From the NCBI GenBank assembly GCA_041482015.1, contig JBGPCZ010000125.1, positions 1 through 18,181 of the forward strand: a stretch of 18,181 bases of DNA. The letters are read 5' to 3'. Numbering within the stretch: position 1 is the first letter of the stretch; each line of letters begins with the position of its first letter. Origin of the DNA: JACQFK01 sp041482015 (lineage in GTDB: Bacteria > Planctomycetota > MHYJ01 > JACPRB01). Made by a program: the position numbers and the translations under genes. Under the pieces are notes generated by a model that saw only the letters and a list, made by a program, of their open reading frames with translations, was not told the origin of the DNA and did not search any database. This document shows, piece after piece, positions 5,589 through 13,167 of this stretch.

Positions 5589-6755
5589 TCAGGGTCCCCA
5601 GCGGAACGCCTCGCGCAGCGTGCCGGAGAGCCGGAAGAGGAGACGTTCCTCGCGGACCACGAGCCGCGCGCGCGTGATGAGCCCGAGCCGGAGCGTCCCC
5701 ACGCGGCCGTCCCGGGCCGTGAGATGGTCGTCGGCGAGAGCGATCTCGACTCGATAGACCGGCTCGGACGCGGGGGCGCCGTCGGGGCCCGCGACGTCGG
5801 GGGAGATCGACCTCACCTTGCCCTTCAGCCAGCCGAACGTCGCCTCCGGGAACGTGGGCACGTCGACGCGCGCCTCCATGCCGGGATTGACGAAGCCGGC
5901 TTGCTGGCCCGGGACCCAGACCTCGGCCGCGAATCCCGTCCCGTCGGGCGCCACCTGGTAGATTTGCTGCCCGGGCTTCACGACTTCGCCGACATGGCGG
6001 ACCGCCGCGAAGGTGACCAGGCCGCGGACCGCGGACCGGATCTGCATCCTCCCGAGCTGGTCCTTCTTCTGGCCGCGCTGCGCCTCGAGGGCCTCCGTCC
6101 TCCGGGAGATCGTCTCGCGGTCCCGCTCGACGTCGGCGCGATGCCTCGCAAGCGCGAGCGACGAGCTCGACTCGGCCTCCGCGAGCGCCAGGCGTGCGGC
6201 CGCCTGGTCGGCGGCGGGGACGAGTCCCGTCAAGCCCTCCAGGCGCTCCAGCTCCTGCTTTCGGCGGAGGACCCCGACGCGGGCCAGTTCGAGCTCGCCC
6301 AGCCACGAGATGAACCGTTCGTGGTGGAGCTTCAACCCCTCGAGAGGAGTCTTCTTCTCGGGAGCATACTGGGCGAGCGCGACCGCCATGAGGTCGAGCT
6401 CGATCTTTTCGGGCCGGAGGAGGCCGAGCTCGCGGTCGATCTCGGCGAGCTCCAGCGTGAGCGGGACGGAGTCGAGCGTGAGGAGGAGCGCGCCCTCCTC
6501 CACGACCTGGCCTTCATGGACGTGCACCGCCACGACGCGACCGCCGACCTCCGCGTCGAGGAGCCGGACGCGGCCGACCGGGCGGATGCGGCCGTCGGCC
6601 GTGACGATGACCGGCACACGGACGATGTACGACCAGGCTACGAGGACCACCGCGAGAAGAAGGAAGGTGTAGAGCGTCCCCCGGACGAATTTCGGCGGTT
6701 CCTGGGCCAGGAGCACCGAGGATTCGCGCAGCTCTTCGAGCCTAACGAGTTTCAT
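5589..6755 (-). CDS. HlyD-family membrane fusion protein of the peptide exporter
   Basis: This 388-residue periplasmic adaptor starts at ATG 6755, inside the last codons of the exporter gene (14-base overlap), so the two are translationally coupled. A short cytoplasmic head is followed by a transmembrane helix (about 27-46, LYTFLLLAVVLVAWSYIV), a biotinyl-lipoyl-like half motif (VGGRVVAVHVHEGQVVEEGA), a long coiled-coil hairpin (about 105-265, rich in Glu, Arg, Leu and Ala) and the second lipoyl half (MQIRSAVRGLVTFAAVRHVG), then beta-barrel domains to the C-terminus. It would link the inner-membrane C39 transporter to an outer-membrane channel, which is not encoded in the window. It implies a Gram-negative envelope. 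Confidence 0.88.
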   Translation of the reverse strand: MKLVRLEELRESSVLLAQEPPKFVRGTLYTFLLLAVVLVAWSYIVRVPVIVTADGRIRPVGRVRLLDAEVGGRVVAVHVHEGQVVEEGALLLTLDSVPLTLELAEIDRELGLLRPEKIELDLMAVALAQYAPEKKTPLEGLKLHHERFISWLGELELARVGVLRRKQELERLEGLTGLVPAADQAAARLALAEAESSSSLALARHRADVERDRETISRRTEALEAQRGQKKDQLGRMQIRSAVRGLVTFAAVRHVGEVVKPGQQIYQVAPDGTGFAAEVWVPGQQAGFVNPGMEARVDVPTFPEATFGWLKGKVRSISPDVAGPDGAPASEPVYRVEIALADDHLTARDGRVGTLRLGLITRARLVVREERLLFRLSGTLREAFRWGP

Positions 6756-8892
6756 CCGACGTCCCGCAGAATTGGGCGAACAGGCCTTTGGACCGGGCCA
6801 GGGCGGCCGGCGTCCCCTCCTCGACAATCCTTCCCCCCTGGAGGACGAGGACGCGGTCGGCCATCCGCGCGAGCGCGACCCGATGGGTGGCCATGATGAT
6901 GGTGGTCCCCCGGAGGGCCATCTTGAGGCGGAGAAAGATTTCGCGCTCCATGTTCGGGTCGAGATGGGCGGTCGCCTCGTCGAGGAGGAGGACCTTGGGG
7001 CGTCGGGCCAGGGCGCGCGCGAGCGCCAGCCTCTGGCGCTCCCCACCCGAGAGCCGCGCGCCCGCCTCGCCGGCCTCGGTCTCGAACCGGCCCGGGAGCT
7101 TCTCGATGAATTCCCCCAGTCCGAGGATCCGCGTGGCCGCATGGAGCTGCTCCGGGGGGATGTGGGCGCCCGCGAGGCGGAGGTTGTCCAGGATCGTTCC
7201 CGCAAAGGTCCGGCACTCCTGATCCACGGAGGCCATGCACAGCCGCAAGGCGTCGAGATCGTAGTCGCGGATGTCGACGCGGTCGACCAGGATCTTCCCC
7301 GATTGCGGGACGTAGAAGCGCTGGAGGAGTTTGAGGAGCGTGCTCTTGCCCGAGCCGCTCTCGCCCACGATCGCGAGGATCTCGCCGGCCGCGGCCTGGA
7401 ACGAGATGTCCTTCAGCGTCTCCTCCTGCTGCCCGTAGCGGAACGAGAGGCTCTCGACCCGGATATTCCCCTGGATGCGTCCGATCGGGACCAGCCTCTT
7501 CTTCGGGTTGGCCTCGGGCTCCGCGTCGACGATGTCGGTGGCGCGGTCGAGCGTGGCGAGCGCTTCCTGGACCTGGAGGACCATGTCGAGGAGCGAGAGG
7601 AAGGGCGAGAAGATCGAGCCGGCGAGGGTGATGCAGAAGATGAGCTGACCGAGCGAAAGCTCCCCCCGCATGACCATCTGTCCGCCCAGCCAATAGATGA
7701 GGACGACCGCGACGGCCGCGAACACGAGGTTCACCACCCGGGGGATCATCCCCAGGATCTCCATGCGGGCCGAGAGCCGGATGGCCTGGCTGATCAGGGG
7801 CTCCGTCCGTTCGATCATCATCTCCTCGGCCCCGGAGGCCTTGAGGGTGGCGATGCCGCCGAGGCTCGAGACGATCTGTGCTTCCAGCTTCCCGCCGGTC
7901 TTGAGCGACTCCTGGTAGGCCTTCCGGAGGGGGAACCGGGTCAGGATCGTGACGAGCGCCATGACGGGAAGGACGCCCATGATCGCGAGGGCGAGCTTCC
8001 AGTGGAAGAGGAAGAGGCAGAGTCCCGTCAGGACCAGGGTCAGGGAATTCAGCGCGAGCGTCACCGGGGCGCGGGTCACCAGCGCCCGGAGTCCCAGCAG
8101 GTTGCTGAACCGGTGCATGATGTCCCCGAGCCGCCGGCTGTCGAAGTACGACATCGGAAGGCGGAGAAGGCGGTGGAGGGTCGGGAACATCAGATGGACG
8201 GAGACTCTCTGGCCGAGCGTGACCAGGAGGAGCGTGTTCACGACGGTGAAGAGCCCCGAGATGACCGCGAGGGCGACCGCGAGGAGCGCGAAGAGGTGGA
8301 GGGTCCAGACTTCGCCCGAGGGGAAGACGTGGTCGACGATGTTGGAGAAGAGGATGGCGGTTCCGTAGGCCAGCCCGGACATGAGGACGGAGGCTGCGAA
8401 CGCCTCAAAGAGGAGCCAGCGGTGGGGCAGGATGAGACCGATGAGTCTGCGGAAGAGCCCGGGCGCCTGCATGGCCGAGGGCAGGCCGTGCTCGCGCGCG
8501 AGGAGGAGCGCGTTCCCGGTCCATCTCTTGAGGAATTCCTGGGACGTGAGCTCGGCCAGCCCTTCGGCCGGATCGGCGATGACGAGATGGTTGTCACGAA
8601 CCTCGTGGACGACGACGAAGTGGCCGTTGCCCTGCCTGAGGACGTGGGCGATAAAGGGGGTGGGGAGTTCGGTCAGCGCCTCGGGGACGGCGGCGATGGC
8701 GCGGCTCATGAAGCCCAGGCTCTGCGCGGCGGTGGAGAGGCCCAGGAGGTTGGTTCCCTCCAGGAGGGTTCCGGAGGCCTCGCGGAGCCGGTGCCAGGAG
8801 GGCCGGTCGCCGAACCTTTGGGCGACCGTCGCCAGGCACGCGACGCCGCAGGTGGAGGCGTCGTCCTGAAGGACGCAGGCGTAACGTTTCAT
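6742..8892 (-). CDS. C39-peptidase-containing ABC exporter (PCAT)
   Basis: This 716-residue protein has all three expected parts. The N-terminal C39 peptidase shows oxyanion Gln9, catalytic Cys15 in DASTCGVACL, His91 in GNGHFVVVHEV and Asp107 in IADP. A six-helix ABC exporter domain spans about 160-440. The C-terminal ATPase has Walker A GESGSGKST (510-518), signature LSGGERQR (614-621) and Walker B/D-loop VLLLDEATAHLD (634-645). All catalytic residues are present. Such proteins cut leader peptides after Gly-Gly and export the core. The only matching substrate in the window is the peptide at 4448-4678. The start is ATG 8892, because the C39 domain begins right there. It overlaps the HlyD gene by 14 bases. 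A promoter candidate lies at 8926-8953. Confidence 0.93.
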   Translation of the reverse strand: MKRYACVLQDDASTCGVACLATVAQRFGDRPSWHRLREASGTLLEGTNLLGLSTAAQSLGFMSRAIAAVPEALTELPTPFIAHVLRQGNGHFVVVHEVRDNHLVIADPAEGLAELTSQEFLKRWTGNALLLAREHGLPSAMQAPGLFRRLIGLILPHRWLLFEAFAASVLMSGLAYGTAILFSNIVDHVFPSGEVWTLHLFALLAVALAVISGLFTVVNTLLLVTLGQRVSVHLMFPTLHRLLRLPMSYFDSRRLGDIMHRFSNLLGLRALVTRAPVTLALNSLTLVLTGLCLFLFHWKLALAIMGVLPVMALVTILTRFPLRKAYQESLKTGGKLEAQIVSSLGGIATLKASGAEEMMIERTEPLISQAIRLSARMEILGMIPRVVNLVFAAVAVVLIYWLGGQMVMRGELSLGQLIFCITLAGSIFSPFLSLLDMVLQVQEALATLDRATDIVDAEPEANPKKRLVPIGRIQGNIRVESLSFRYGQQEETLKDISFQAAAGEILAIVGESGSGKSTLLKLLQRFYVPQSGKILVDRVDIRDYDLDALRLCMASVDQECRTFAGTILDNLRLAGAHIPPEQLHAATRILGLGEFIEKLPGRFETEAGEAGARLSGGERQRLALARALARRPKVLLLDEATAHLDPNMEREIFLRLKMALRGTTIIMATHRVALARMADRVLVLQGGRIVEEGTPAALARSKGLFAQFCGTSDETR

Positions 8893-8904
8893 CGTGGGCG
8901 GTCC

Positions 8905-8953
8905 ATACTCCCCCCGGGACGGAGTATTCTAGCGTCTGGCCCCGGCAATGCAA
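8905..8953 (-). promoter_or_regulatory. Exporter promoter with inverted repeat
   Basis: On the minus strand, TTGCAT (8948-8953) and TAGAAT (8926-8931, one mismatch to consensus) are separated by 16 bases, upstream of the exporter ATG at 8892. A perfect inverted repeat ATACTCC (8905-8911), nine bases, GGAGTAT (8921-8927) overlaps the expected transcription start. It could be an operator or an mRNA hairpin that hides the ribosome site. The nearest purine-rich ribosome site, GGGGGGAG, is about 16 bases from the ATG, which is far. Confidence 0.45.
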
Positions 8954-8980
8954 CGGCCGGGTCGGGACGGACCGTGCACT

Positions 8981-9021
8981 CCCCGCCTCACCCCCAAGGC
9001 TCGTTTGTCCGTCCTATCCGC
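8981..9021 (+). repeat. Dispersed 40-base repeat, copy 2
   Basis: This matches 101-140 with one indel and a few substitutions; the last 22 bases (9000-9021) are identical to 119-140. It lies in the 157-base gap between the exporter start and the stop of the third desaturase, at the border between the peptide cluster and the lipid operon. No open frame or transposase accompanies it. Confidence 0.65.
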
Positions 9022-9049
9022 ATCCGCTATCAGGGAGTCGAAGTTGGCC

Positions 9050-10045
9050 CTACCTGCGGACCGAGGGGTACTGCGCGGCATGTCTCTGGACATACCATTC
9101 GCGGAGGCGTGGGAGAGCCCCGAGCCGGACCTGCGGATGAATGTGGTGGACGACGTGGTACCCGATGTTCCGCGGCGCCAGGCCAAGCGAACCCGCCAGA
9201 CCGAGATGGTTGTCGTTCGTCGTCCTCAGGATCGTTTCGATCCGGCGGTCGGCGATCTCCTCGTAGCGGTGCTCGATCAGGAGCCGGCGCGCCGCCAGAA
9301 GACCCGCCAGCATCACCGGCACGACGTATCCCCAGAGAAGCATCGAGGGCCGCGACAGCACGAGAGCCAGGACCAGGCCTTGGAATGCCAGCTGCCCCCA
9401 CTCCGCCCGGGCGCAATCGATCACCTCCCGGGAATACCGAAGCTCGTGGCGCGAACGATCCTGGAGAAACGTGCGGGCGTAGAAGCTCCTGAGCAATGGC
9501 ACGATTGAAGCGATGGACCCGACGAGCGCCCGGACGGTCCAAAACGGGAAGAGCGCCAGCCCCCGCAGCACGTTCACCATCCGCCAGAGCGCATCCTGCC
9601 GGCCCCTCTTGAAGTAGGGGTCCTCGGGCATGCCGCTGTCGCGATGATGCCGGAGATGATGGTAGCGCATCGCGTTCAGCGTGGTCGCGATGGGGTACCC
9701 ACAGAACGTTTCCACGAAGCGGATTCCCAGCGACTTCCTCCGGAGAGGCATGTGGGCCGAATCGTGAAGGATGACGCCCAGCGCATGGAAGCGTCCGGCC
9801 AGGAGGAAGGCGAGAGCGGGATAGAACCATCCCGGGGAGGCCGCGACCGCGACCCAGAGAAGTCCGATCAGGGCCCACTCCTCGACCGTCATCCGCGCGA
9901 GACCGGCCGGGGTGGGTGCTTCGAGGAATTCGCGCGGGATCTCGCTCCTGGAAAGACGTGCGGCCGGAGCCGCGTCCAGCGCGCGTTCGAGATCGTGCGC
10001 CAGGTGATCCGCCTCGTGGGATCGTTCCGCTTCCAACGATTGCAC
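9050..10045 (-). CDS. Membrane fatty acid desaturase (third desaturase of operon)
   Basis: This 331-residue integral membrane di-iron enzyme carries the three histidine boxes of the desaturase/hydroxylase family: HDSAH (94-98), HHLRHH (129-134) and HVVHHIHP (297-304). Hydrophobic stretches at about 57-92, 165-185 and 215-252 fit the usual four-helix layout. The reaction would be O2-dependent insertion of a double bond, a hydroxyl group or possibly a triple bond in an acyl chain; the chemistry cannot be told from the boxes alone. It is the last gene of the eight-gene operon, starting at ATG 10045, 15 bases after the hydrolase stop. No rubredoxin, ferredoxin or reductase gene is nearby. Confidence 0.85.
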   Translation of the reverse strand: MQSLEAERSHEADHLAHDLERALDAAPAARLSRSEIPREFLEAPTPAGLARMTVEEWALIGLLWVAVAASPGWFYPALAFLLAGRFHALGVILHDSAHMPLRRKSLGIRFVETFCGYPIATTLNAMRYHHLRHHRDSGMPEDPYFKRGRQDALWRMVNVLRGLALFPFWTVRALVGSIASIVPLLRSFYARTFLQDRSRHELRYSREVIDCARAEWGQLAFQGLVLALVLSRPSMLLWGYVVPVMLAGLLAARRLLIEHRYEEIADRRIETILRTTNDNHLGLAGSLGLAPRNIGYHVVHHIHPQVRLGALPRLREWYVQRHAAQYPSVRR

Positions 10046-10060
10046 GGCTGTCCTCCCCCG

Positions 10061-11005
10061 CTAGGCCGACCAGGCCTGCGACCCCGCGTCCCGCCCCAGG
10101 ACGAGCGAAAGGGCCGTCATCCAATACCGCGCCGAATCGAATCCGTAGCCGCCGAGGGCAGGCTGGGCGTGGTCGACCTGCGGCAGCAGGACGTGCGGGA
10201 GCCCCGGCCAGATGAGATCCTCCAGATAGAATTGACCGTCATGGGCCCGGCCCGGACGGATCTCTCCCAGCCGTTCATGGAACGAGTCGAGCCAGGCCGT
10301 CGGCCGCTCGGACCACGACGCGGTCTGGAGTATCGGAAACGGCCAGTCGAGCCCATCCACCCCGGCGACGAGAGACGGCCAGGCGACGGAGGTCAGTTCG
10401 CGGCCCCCCGCCCTCGCGCGAAGGAGATTGAGAGCCGCTCGCTCGAGGGAATCGACTACGCGCCGGCGCAGTTTGACGGACGGCTCCCGGTGCCGTCCTT
10501 CCAGGATGCTCTCCAGGACGGGGGACGGACCGTGCGGCGTCTGGGAAAGAACCACGCCGGCGCAGCGCGCCGCGATCGACGCCTCCTGCGCGAGGAGCGA
10601 CAGGCACTCGAATCCTCCCCGGCTGTGGCCGCAGAAGGTCAGCCGCTCCCGCGTCTGTCGGCTGCGGATCTGCCTTGTGATGACGGCCACGTTCCCCGAG
10701 ACCAGGCCTCCCGGGGAGTTGTCGGCGATCCAAGCGTCGAATCCGAGGGCGCGAAGCGCGGTGCAGGGCGCGACGAGATTGCCCGGCATGTAGGAGCCCA
10801 GGTATCCGCGCACCAGGATGACGGTCGTCGTCGCGGCCTGCCGCCGGAGGCTGTGTTCGACGAAGGAGATGCCCCTCCTCCACGCTTCGATGAACCGCGC
10901 GGTCCAGTCGGGATGGGGCCGGGGGTCGAGCGCGGGGGTTCGAGGATAGCACTCCCGGTATCTCTCGAAGCCTTCCGGACTCCAGGAACGTATCGCTTTC
11001 GCCAT
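10061..11005 (-). CDS. Alpha/beta hydrolase
   Basis: This 314-residue protein has the strand-turn-helix nucleophile elbow GHSRGG (126-131, Ser128), an upstream VRGYLGSYMPG (65-75) in the place of the HGxG oxyanion region, and a C-terminal VDHAQPALGG (277-286) giving the likely catalytic His279. The acid is probably in the FYLEDLIW-LLPQVDH region but is not certain. There is no signal peptide, so it should be cytosolic. In this operon it could act as a thioesterase or lipase that releases or remodels an acyl product. The ATG at 11005 lies two bases after the stop of the acyltransferase gene, so expression is coupled. The specific substrate is unknown. Confidence 0.75.
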   Translation of the reverse strand: MAKAIRSWSPEGFERYRECYPRTPALDPRPHPDWTARFIEAWRRGISFVEHSLRRQAATTTVILVRGYLGSYMPGNLVAPCTALRALGFDAWIADNSPGGLVSGNVAVITRQIRSRQTRERLTFCGHSRGGFECLSLLAQEASIAARCAGVVLSQTPHGPSPVLESILEGRHREPSVKLRRRVVDSLERAALNLLRARAGGRELTSVAWPSLVAGVDGLDWPFPILQTASWSERPTAWLDSFHERLGEIRPGRAHDGQFYLEDLIWPGLPHVLLPQVDHAQPALGGYGFDSARYWMTALSLVLGRDAGSQAWSA

Positions 11006-11007
11006 GC

Positions 11008-12183
11008 CTATACCATCGCCATTTCGAAGGCGGGAGGGGCAGCATCCTCGGCGGGCTTCATGCGATCCTGCTGCCCCGGCGGAACGACCGCATAGAGAGT
11101 GATCGGAACGGTGTGCTGCACGAATCCCCCCAGGTCGCGGCCCAGGTTCCAGGACTCGAAGTCACATAGGGCGACGCCATGCCAGTCCGAGCGCTTCCCC
11201 CGGTCGAACACGTCATCGAGCATGACGCGAAAGGCGCGTGCTCTCGACTCGGGTGAGAGCCGGGCTGCGAAGGTCAGATGAGTCAGGTAAGGCGTGCGAA
11301 GCGGCTCGCCGTCTTCGGGCACGCGGAGCGAGGACCCGGGCAGCCAGCGCGCCGCTCGACCGAGCAATCGGAGCGACCGGGGCACGCGGGACACCACGGT
11401 CTGCTTGGCGACACAGGGGGACCACGGGGCCATGCAGGCCACGACGCCCTGCGGGTCGCTCACGTAGACGAAGTCCCGGATGGACAGCCCTTCCCAGGCG
11501 GCGATGCGTCGATCCAGTTCCCCGCGGAAGCCCATGAGCATCCGTCGGTTCACCTCCTCCATGAACGCTCTCAACATCGCATGGTCCCCGTCCCCCGCCT
11601 GCTGCAGACGCCATTCCCGGGGAAGCCTGGACCGGCCCGAGAAGGGCATTCTCATCATGAGATTCCGCATCTTGAACGGCGCGATCGGGACCAGGCGCGG
11701 AGACTCGGCCCGCCGTCGGCCTCCGGTCCTTCGATCGTCCTGGAACGCGGCCCGGGCCGCCCGGTTGCCGTCCAGGACCACCGTGAACCAGTGCGTGCAC
11801 TCTCTTAGCTCATCGATCTCGCCCGCCCGCGACACGAGGTCAGAAAAGAGTCCGCGCCACGCAGAGGGCAGATCACGGCTCCAGCGTATCCGGAGGTCTC
11901 CCAGGTAGCCCACGGTAGTCGGCTGCCCCCCGACCCAGCCGGGGCGCAGCGATAGACTTCCGACCCCCTGGAGGGCGCCGCGGCGGTCTTCGCTCACGAG
12001 AACGAAGGAGCGATCCGATTGATAGTCGAGCAACTTGAAGAAATCCGGCCGGCGCCGGTACTGGACGTCGAAGGCCGACGTCTGCATGGACGTCTGCTCG
12101 AAGAACTCCAGGATCCTGGCATTGTCGGCACGCGTCGCCAGCCGCGCCGTCGGGCATCGCTCGACCACCTCGGAGAGTCGCAT
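11008..12183 (-). CDS. GNAT-superfamily acyltransferase-like protein, large form
   Basis: This 391-residue protein begins with a GNAT-like pattern: ARLATRADNARILEFFEQTS (about 13-32), the strand SFVLVSEDRRGALQGVGSLS, then VGYLGDLRI (about 93-101) where the core acetyl-CoA-binding strand should be. A second half (about 195-370) with a repeated alpha/beta arrangement suggests a tandem GNAT or MprF/FemX-like architecture. It most likely transfers an acyl or aminoacyl group from CoA, ACP or tRNA to an amine; the classic Q/R-x-x-G-x-G/A loop is not clear, so activity is inferred from fold pattern and context. It starts at ATG 12183, six bases after the second desaturase, and ends two bases before the hydrolase. 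Confidence 0.6.
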   Translation of the reverse strand: MRLSEVVERCPTARLATRADNARILEFFEQTSMQTSAFDVQYRRRPDFFKLLDYQSDRSFVLVSEDRRGALQGVGSLSLRPGWVGGQPTTVGYLGDLRIRWSRDLPSAWRGLFSDLVSRAGEIDELRECTHWFTVVLDGNRAARAAFQDDRRTGGRRRAESPRLVPIAPFKMRNLMMRMPFSGRSRLPREWRLQQAGDGDHAMLRAFMEEVNRRMLMGFRGELDRRIAAWEGLSIRDFVYVSDPQGVVACMAPWSPCVAKQTVVSRVPRSLRLLGRAARWLPGSSLRVPEDGEPLRTPYLTHLTFAARLSPESRARAFRVMLDDVFDRGKRSDWHGVALCDFESWNLGRDLGGFVQHTVPITLYAVVPPGQQDRMKPAEDAAPPAFEMAMV

Positions 12184-12189
12184 AACCGC

Positions 12190-13167
12190 CTAGAAATACC
12201 GCTTCTCGAGAAGGGAGAGGTCTTCCGGAAACGGCACCGGCGGCCGGAAGGCCAGGACGTAGCGGTACCAGAGAGGCTGCGTTTCCTCGAAATTGCTCCG
12301 GGAGCGGAGCTCCTGCCAGGGGAGCGACGGACGCCGGTGATGGGTGAGGTTGTAGTTGAAGTTCAGAAAGAGAAGCCGGACCAGGAAGGGGAGCCTCAGG
12401 TTGTACGCCCCTTCCACGAGGTGGAGCGGCGTGTGGAGATGATAGATCCACTGAAGCGACGACCAGGTGAAGGCGAAGGCCGCATAGGAGACGGCCAGGG
12501 TCTGCCAGCGCCACGGGCCGAAGGCCACAAGGAGCCCCCAGGCCGCCAGAAGCGCGATCCCTTCGAACCGCATGATCGACCACTCGCGGGCGCTGAAATC
12601 GCCGAAGCCCGCCGCGAAGGTGTTGAAGCGGTCGTTGCGAGAAAGCCGCTGGACCGTCTTGTACGGAAGGAGCGGCGCCACGAGCGGGAAGAAGAAGCAG
12701 CCGAGCCAGATGCCCCCCAGGATCGCGGCATAGTAGCCGATCCTCTTCACCCACGGGTGTTCGCCCTCGTGGATAAACTCTCCGCGCTCGGCGGCGGTCC
12801 GGTTGCGTCGATGGTGCCCCCAGTGCTGAACCTGCAGGAGCGTCGGCGAGGTCCCGAACAACGTCGACGTGACCCAGCCGATCAGATAGTTCAACCTCCG
12901 GTCGCGATGGGCGTTCCGGTGGCAGTATTCATGAAGCATCGTGAAGACGCCCTGCATCATGATGCAGAAGAGCACGAGGGCCGCCCCCCGTGCGGTCCAG
13001 TGGAGCGCCTTGCAGTCGATGGCGCTGAGGAGCGCGGCCCAGAGCGCCACCTGCCCGACGATGACCAGGAGGTTGCTCCGGCCGTAGCGGCCCAAGCTCC
13101 CCCAGGAGGGTTCGGCCTCCGGGACGAGAGGGAGCCCCTCGACCGGGATCGCCTGGGCGGATCTCAT
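12190..13167 (-). CDS. Membrane fatty acid desaturase (second desaturase of operon)
   Basis: This 325-residue di-iron membrane enzyme has histidine boxes HEYCHRNAH (79-87), QHWGHHRRNR (114-123) and NYNLTHHRRP (271-280). Hydrophobic helices fall at about 33-52, 60-78, 150-175 and 208-235. The boxes differ from those of the other two desaturases, so the three are not recent duplicates. The start ATG 13167 is chosen because it overlaps the stop of the preceding gene as ATGA and has GGAAGGGG eight bases upstream; an in-frame ATG at 13185 is possible. It probably acts on an acyl lipid or acyl-ACP in the inner membrane. Hydroxylase activity is an alternative. Confidence 0.83.
   Translation of the reverse strand: MRSAQAIPVEGLPLVPEAEPSWGSLGRYGRSNLLVIVGQVALWAALLSAIDCKALHWTARGAALVLFCIMMQGVFTMLHEYCHRNAHRDRRLNYLIGWVTSTLFGTSPTLLQVQHWGHHRRNRTAAERGEFIHEGEHPWVKRIGYYAAILGGIWLGCFFFPLVAPLLPYKTVQRLSRNDRFNTFAAGFGDFSAREWSIMRFEGIALLAAWGLLVAFGPWRWQTLAVSYAAFAFTWSSLQWIYHLHTPLHLVEGAYNLRLPFLVRLLFLNFNYNLTHHRRPSLPWQELRSRSNFEETQPLWYRYVLAFRPPVPFPEDLSLLEKRYF

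Noticed and set aside
6756..7205. N-terminal extension of the HlyD protein into the exporter gene
   Set aside because: The residues upstream of Met at 6755 are a shadow of the exporter ATPase; HlyD proteins start shortly before the transmembrane helix.
8889..8906. Five-codon upstream frame (ATG at 8906, minus) ending in the exporter ATG as ATGA
   Set aside because: The geometry looks like a regulatory leader peptide, but the ribosome site is only about one base from its ATG, so translation is unlikely.
6772..9492. Plus-strand open frame of about 906 codons
   Set aside because: It is antisense to the C39 exporter, which has complete catalytic motifs. The plus-strand translation is repetitive Glu/Asp/Gly/Arg with no domain.
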